9,206 bases of DNA, taken from assembly GCA_903917425.1 (NCBI GenBank), contig CAIXAQ010000968.1, forward strand, positions 1 through 9,206. The letters run 5' to 3'. The stretch is from an uncultured Bacteroidales bacterium. Its GTDB lineage: Bacteria > Bacteroidota > Bacteroidia > Bacteroidales > UBA4417. Numbering within the stretch: the stretch's first letter is position 1; every line of letters starts with the position of its first letter. Below the pieces are notes generated by a model, which saw only the letters and a program-made list of their open reading frames with translations, had not been told where the DNA came from and made no database searches. The position numbers were made by a program, and so were the translations under genes. Positions 5,007-9,206 of the stretch are shown one piece after another.

Positions 5007-6551
5007 ATGAGGCTTGTTTTCTCCGTTTCACTTACTTTGGTTGTCCTTATTCTGTTTAACGTTTCGGTCAAAGCATCAGGCGTTAAGATCGTTTTTGCGG
5101 CCAATAATGTGGTGGCCCATCGCGGTGCCTGGAAACAGAACAATCTGCCTCAAAATTCAATCGCCTCGCTGAAACACGCCATCGAATTAAATTGTACCGG
5201 TTCGGAATTTGATGTGTGGATGACCGCCGACGATTCACTTGTAATCAACCATGATCCTGAATACAACCATTTGGCGATCGAAAAAAGTACGTACCAGGAT
5301 TTGATGTCTTTCCGGCTTTCAAACGGGGAAAAGCTGCCCACTTTGCGCGAATATATACATGCCGGCCTCCAAAAAAATACTTCTACCCGCCTTGTTTGTG
5401 AAATAAAGCCTTCGGAAATAAGCAAAGCGCGCGGAATCGTTACTGCAGAAAAAGTTGTGCTGCTGGTAAGTGAACTGAATGCAATAGAAATGTTCGTGTA
5501 CATCAGTTTTGATTATGATATATTGAAAAGGATCGTTGCTCTAAATCCCGATGCACACACTCAATACCTCGAAGGTGACAAATCGCCCGACCAATTGAAA
5601 TCCAATGGTATCCGCGGGGCCGATTTTTATTATTCCGTGTACTCCGACCATCCTGACTGGATACAAAATGCCAAAATCAATAAAATCGCTTTGAATGCCT
5701 GGACAGTGAATGATGTCGACCAGATGGACTGGTTGCTTGCAAACGGCTTCGATTTTATTACCACCAATGAGCCTGAATTGGCATTGGAACGCTCCAAACT
5801 TTCACCGGTTTCGCGTGGATGGAAATTGGTGTGGAGTGATGAGTTTTCGTATACCGGTTTGCCCGACAGCACGAAATGGGATTTCGAGGTTGGAGGTGAT
5901 GGCTGGGGAAATAACGAATTGCAGTTTTATACCTATAAGGATACTTCGAATGTAGGGGTCGAAAATGGCCGACTCCATATTATTGCACGAAAACAGGCAA
6001 AAGAGGACAGGCAGTATACTTCGGCAAGGCTTTTCACCAAAGGAAAAAGCGATTTTAAATACGGTAAAATTGAAGTGCGGGCAATGCTTCCGGCAGGCAA
6101 AGGTATCTGGCCGGCCATCTGGATGTTAGGCAACAATGTTGGCACTATCGGTTGGCCGAAATGTGGCGAAATCGATATAATGGAACACGTCGGCTACGAA
6201 AAAGACAGCATTTTCGGAACCATTCATTCTGAAACCTATAACCATACAAAAGGAACTCAAAAAGGAAAAGCCGTTTTTATTCCCAATCCATACGATTCGT
6301 TTCATGTGTTTTCGATAGAATGGACCCCCGAAAAAATTGATTTCCTGCTGGACGATAAGATATACAACCACTTTGATAACAGGCACAAATCAGAGGATGA
6401 ATGGCCATTCGACCACGCTTTTTACCTGATCGTTAATTTGGCTGTCGGTGGTAACTGGGGCGGGAAATTCGGTGTTGAAGATACCGGTTTCCCTAAGGTT
6501 TTGGAAGTGGATTATGTACGTGTATTTAAAAATAGTTCTTACGGAAAATGA
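5007..6551 (+). CDS. Secreted GDPD-GH16 fusion: glycerophosphodiester phosphodiesterase plus beta-glucanase
   Basis: A 514-aa exported two-enzyme fusion. The ATG at 5007 is preferred because it begins directly with a signal peptide (about 1-23, cleavage near VKA-SG); upstream in-frame starts at 4977 (ATG) and 4932 (TTG) would add residues before it and overlap the likely promoter. Residues about 33-262 are a GDPD domain with intact active site: H38 in AHRG, E67 and D69 (EFD), H82 (HD), E132 and K134 (EIK), and WTVN at 232-235. Residues about 271-510 are a GH16 domain of the laminarinase type with the motif GEIDIME at 387-393: nucleophile E388, D390, acid/base E393. The linker is only some 10 residues, with no second signal. 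GDPD enzymes hydrolyse glycerophosphodiesters; GH16 enzymes cut beta-1,3 or mixed beta-glucans. Mature protein is probably periplasmic: no lipobox and no C-terminal sorting domain is seen. It overlaps the next gene by 4 bp. Confidence 0.9.
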   Translation: MRLVFSVSLTLVVLILFNVSVKASGVKIVFAANNVVAHRGAWKQNNLPQNSIASLKHAIELNCTGSEFDVWMTADDSLVINHDPEYNHLAIEKSTYQDLMSFRLSNGEKLPTLREYIHAGLQKNTSTRLVCEIKPSEISKARGIVTAEKVVLLVSELNAIEMFVYISFDYDILKRIVALNPDAHTQYLEGDKSPDQLKSNGIRGADFYYSVYSDHPDWIQNAKINKIALNAWTVNDVDQMDWLLANGFDFITTNEPELALERSKLSPVSRGWKLVWSDEFSYTGLPDSTKWDFEVGGDGWGNNELQFYTYKDTSNVGVENGRLHIIARKQAKEDRQYTSARLFTKGKSDFKYGKIEVRAMLPAGKGIWPAIWMLGNNVGTIGWPKCGEIDIMEHVGYEKDSIFGTIHSETYNHTKGTQKGKAVFIPNPYDSFHVFSIEWTPEKIDFLLDDKIYNHFDNRHKSEDEWPFDHAFYLIVNLAVGGNWGGKFGVEDTGFPKVLEVDYVRVFKNSSYGK

Positions 6552-8785
6552 ATTTCAAGCTCAGCCTCTCACTGATCATTTTATGTGCAAACATGGCGTC
6601 GTTTGCCCAAATACAGCAAAAACCGATCAGCCAGAGGGTCGATTCTGTTTTGTTGCTGATGACGCTTGAAGAAAAAATCGGCCAGTTAAACCAATATAAC
6701 GACGACTGGACCGCGACCGGCCCGGTAACCGTTGACAGCGATAAAGCAAAACAGATCAGTAACGGGCAGGTCGGCTCACTCCTCAATTGCCTGGGAGCCG
6801 AACGAACCCGAAGCTGGCAGGAAAAAGCGATGCAATCGCGAATGAAAATTCCGTTGTTGTTCGGGCAGGATGTAATTCACGGATACAAAACCACATTCCC
6901 CATTCCTTTGGCCGAAGCCTGTAGCTGGGATATGGATGCAATAAAACTTTCGGCACAGGTAGCTGCCAACGAAGCAAGTGCCGGCGGCATACACTGGACT
7001 TTTGCCCCTATGGTTGATATTGCCCGCGATCCGCGCTGGGGAAGGGTCATGGAAGGAGCCGGCGAAGATCCGTACCTGGGATCTCTCATCGCCAAAGCCC
7101 GGGTTCAGGGATTTCAGGATGAAAAACTTGGTGGAATTAATTCGGTAATGGCTTGTGCCAAACATTTTGCCGCTTATGGCGCCGCTATCGGCGGCCGTGA
7201 TTACAACTCGGTGGATATGAGCGACCGCTTGTTGTGGGAAACTTACCTTCCCCCTTTTAAAGCGGCGGTAGATGCCGGCGTAGCTACTTTTATGAATTCA
7301 TTTAACGATATTAACGGGGTACCTGCCACGGGAAATACTTATTTGCAACGTGATATCCTGAAAGGTAAATGGGGCTTTACAGGATTTGTTGTAAGCGATT
7401 GGGGCTCCGTTGGCGAAATGATAAATCACGGAAACGTAAAAAACAGATACGAAGCAGCCCTGTGTGCCATCACGGCTGGCTGCGATATGGATATGGAAAG
7501 CCGCTGTTACAAAAACAACCTGACTCAATTGGTAAATGACAACAAAGTCCCGCTTGCCTTGATCGACGATGCCGTACGACGCATTTTGCAAAAGAAATTT
7601 GAACTCGGTCTTTTCGACGATCCTTACCGGTTTTGCAATGCCGAAAGAGAACAGGAAGCTTTGAACAATCCCGAACATGCCAAAATCGCCCGCAAAGTAG
7701 CGGCAAAAAGCATCGTATTGCTGAAAAATGAAAACCAATTACTGCCCGTATCAAAAAATACGAAAACCATTGCTTTTATTGGCCCGCTGGTTAAAGCACT
7801 GAAACAAAACAAAGGTTTCTGGGATATTGAAGTACCCGGCGTGGATTCCAACTTTATAGTTTCGCAATGGGAAGGGGTGCAGAATTGCGTCAGTGCAGCA
7901 ACTAAATTATTATATGCCAAAGGTTGCGACATTGAAGGAGATAATAAGGATGGATTTGCCGAAGCCGTTTCCGTTGCAAAACAGGCGGATGTTATAATAC
8001 TCAGCATTGGCGAGAAAAGGGATATGAGTGGCGAGGCCAGGAGCCGCAGCAAAATAGGTATTCCCGGTGTACAGGAAGATTTGTTTAAAGAATTGTTAGC
8101 CACCGGGAAACCGATCGTAGTCTTAATAAATGCAGGCCGGCCTTTGGTTTTTAATTTTATTGCCGGTCATGCCAATGCCATTTTATACACCTGGTGGCTG
8201 GGAAGCGAAGCCGGCAATGCTATTGCTGATGTACTTTTCGGCGATTACAACCCCTCAGCAAAACTTGCTATTACATTCCCCCGTTCGGTAGGGCAGATAC
8301 CTATATACTACAGCCATTTTAATACAGGGCGCCCGGCTACCGGCGATGCCAACCATCACCAAAACTCGTCGTACCTCGATGAATCCATTTTTCCTGAATA
8401 TGCCTTCGGCTACGGCCTGAGTTATACCAGTTTTGTTTATAGTGATCTTAAGCTGAGCTCTGCAAAAATAAAAAGCAACGAGACCCTCGAAGTATCGGTA
8501 ACCATCAAAAATACAGGTAAATACGATGGAGAGGAAATCGTGCAGTTATACCTGAGGGATAAAGTGGGCTCAATTGCCCGTCCGACAAAGGAATTAAAAG
8601 ATTTCAGCAAAATAGCATTGAAAGCCGGTGAATCTAAAACCATTAAATTTGCGATTGATAAAGAAAAGCTATCTTTCTATAATCAAAAACTGGAATGGGC
8701 AGCCGAACCCGGTGATTTTGACCTTATGATCGGAGCATCATCTGATGATATCAGGTTGAAAGATACGTTTGAACTGCTTAATTGA
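6548..8785 (+). CDS. bglX: GH3 beta-glucosidase, BglX-type, periplasmic
   Basis: A 745-aa glycoside hydrolase that should release glucose or other single sugars from the non-reducing ends of beta-linked oligosaccharides. A signal peptide (about 1-20, cleavage SFA-Q) exports it. The N-terminal TIM-barrel domain (about 35-355) has DPRWGR, the substrate-contacting K205-H206 (AKHFAAYG) and nucleophile D284 in VVSDWGS. The second alpha/beta domain (about 390-605) carries the acid/base candidate E496 (SGEARS), with E489 nearby. A C-terminal Fn3-like domain (about 625-735) follows the GYGLSYT motif. Length and order match E. coli BglX (about 765 aa). The start ATG overlaps the previous stop as ATGA, pointing to translational coupling. 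In-frame TGA is followed at once by TAG. It would finish the breakdown of oligosaccharides made by the GH16 domain. Specificity for beta-1,3 over other links cannot be read from the sequence, and the symbol names the subfamily only. Confidence 0.93.
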   Translation: MNFKLSLSLIILCANMASFAQIQQKPISQRVDSVLLLMTLEEKIGQLNQYNDDWTATGPVTVDSDKAKQISNGQVGSLLNCLGAERTRSWQEKAMQSRMKIPLLFGQDVIHGYKTTFPIPLAEACSWDMDAIKLSAQVAANEASAGGIHWTFAPMVDIARDPRWGRVMEGAGEDPYLGSLIAKARVQGFQDEKLGGINSVMACAKHFAAYGAAIGGRDYNSVDMSDRLLWETYLPPFKAAVDAGVATFMNSFNDINGVPATGNTYLQRDILKGKWGFTGFVVSDWGSVGEMINHGNVKNRYEAALCAITAGCDMDMESRCYKNNLTQLVNDNKVPLALIDDAVRRILQKKFELGLFDDPYRFCNAEREQEALNNPEHAKIARKVAAKSIVLLKNENQLLPVSKNTKTIAFIGPLVKALKQNKGFWDIEVPGVDSNFIVSQWEGVQNCVSAATKLLYAKGCDIEGDNKDGFAEAVSVAKQADVIILSIGEKRDMSGEARSRSKIGIPGVQEDLFKELLATGKPIVVLINAGRPLVFNFIAGHANAILYTWWLGSEAGNAIADVLFGDYNPSAKLAITFPRSVGQIPIYYSHFNTGRPATGDANHHQNSSYLDESIFPEYAFGYGLSYTSFVYSDLKLSSAKIKSNETLEVSVTIKNTGKYDGEEIVQLYLRDKVGSIARPTKELKDFSKIALKAGESKTIKFAIDKEKLSFYNQKLEWAAEPGDFDLMIGASSDDIRLKDTFELLN

Positions 8786-8817
8786 TAGTTTCCAGAAATA
8801 AATTCAACAAACAAAAA

Positions 8818-9206
8818 ATGAGAAAATACTGTGTCCTACTGGTTTGTTCCTTATTCATCGCTACGGCTATTGAAGCTCAGGTGCGTATGCCGGGTATTTT
8901 TGCCGATAATATGGTATTGCAGCGCAATGTTTTAATTCCGGTATGGGGTTGGGCACAGCCAAATGAAAAAGTGGAAATACAGTTTAACAAACAGGAAAAA
9001 TTTGCCCAGGCAGATAAAACCGGCAAATGGACTGTAAATTTAGATGCCGAAATCGCAGGCGGCCCTTACGAATTGCTTGTTAAAGGCACAAATTCCATCC
9101 GCATTAAAAATATATTGGTCGGCGAAGTGTGGCTTTGTAGCGGCCAATCCAATATGGAATGGACAGTCGGCCAATCAGATAATGCCAAAGCGGAAATTTC
9201 ATCCGC
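8818..9206 (+). CDS. Sialate O-acetylesterase-like protein (SGNH/SASA), 3'-truncated
   Basis: The first 129 residues are present and the frame is open to the window edge. A signal peptide (about 1-20, cleavage IEA-Q) is followed by the family's N-terminal beta-sandwich with MPGIFADNMVLQR (24-36), PVWGWA (41-46) and TGKW (68-71), then LVGEVWLCSGQSNMEW at 100-115. S111 in GQSNMEW is the expected catalytic serine of the SGNH esterase fold; the Asp/His part would lie beyond the window. Family members remove O-acetyl groups from sialic acid or other glycans, and in Bacteroidota clusters they often act on acetylated plant or algal polysaccharides. It begins 32 bases after the GH3 stop, with an A-rich run before the ATG, so it is probably in the same transcript. 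Here the substrate is more likely an acylated glucan than sialic acid, given its neighbours (inference). Confidence 0.88.
   Translation, partial: MRKYCVLLVCSLFIATAIEAQVRMPGIFADNMVLQRNVLIPVWGWAQPNEKVEIQFNKQEKFAQADKTGKWTVNLDAEIAGGPYELLVKGTNSIRIKNILVGEVWLCSGQSNMEWTVGQSDNAKAEISS

Noticed and set aside
4838..5143. 101-codon minus-strand frame overlapping the start of the GDPD-GH16 gene
   Set aside because: It is antisense to the signal peptide and the HRG motif of a strongly supported gene, and covers its promoter.
5790..5820. Possible gene boundary or frameshift between the GDPD and GH16 domains
   Set aside because: The frame is continuous across the linker, there is no stop, no new ATG with a signal peptide, and both domains are complete.

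Overview
The window looks like chromosomal DNA of a free-living or environmental Bacteroidota (Bacteroidales/Marinilabiliales- or Cytophagales-like; the exact order cannot be fixed by eye). The evidence is: moderate GC; A-rich starts without Shine-Dalgarno sequences; a promoter-like TTG / TAnnTTT pair before the glycosidase operon; exported enzymes whose predicted mature N-terminus is Gln (the Bacteroidetes 'Q-rule'); a histidine kinase with a Bacteroidota-style H-box; a large AsmA-like protein; and a polysaccharide-degradation cluster with a BglX-type GH3 and a sialate-O-acetylesterase-type protein.

Layout, left to right. Bases 1-184 hold no gene I can support. Bases 185-304 are an unusually regular 8-bp tandem repeat, 15 octamers in phase (CAACCYMT family), followed by a run of nine C. 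On the minus strand the repeat forms a canonical G-quadruplex motif. The minus-strand gene at 318-1853 is an orphan-looking two-TM sensor histidine kinase whose exported sensor region appears to be internally duplicated. Bases 1854-2086 are its leader, with a hairpin and a short T-rich 7-bp repeat. The minus-strand gene at 2087-4654 is an 855-aa AsmA-family envelope protein. A roughly 350-bp divergent spacer (4655-5006) carries small dyads, a possible 34-codon ORF and the likely promoter of the rightward operon.

The rightward operon has three genes. The first (5007-6551) is a natural fusion of a glycerophosphodiester phosphodiesterase (GDPD) domain and a GH16 beta-glucanase domain, both with intact catalytic residues, behind one signal peptide. 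The second (6548-8785) is a periplasmic GH3 beta-glucosidase overlapping the first by 4 bp (ATGA). The third, starting at 8818 and cut by the window edge, is a sialate O-acetylesterase-like (SGNH/SASA) protein.

Together the three suggest a saccharification unit: endo-cleavage of a beta-glucan by GH16, removal of phosphoglycerol by GDPD, trimming to glucose by GH3, and removal of acyl groups by the esterase. The idea that the target is a phosphoglycerol- and acyl-decorated beta-glucan is my inference; no SusC/SusD, transporter or regulator of the cluster lies in the window. The GDPD-GH16 fusion and the octamer/G-quadruplex array are the most interesting items.
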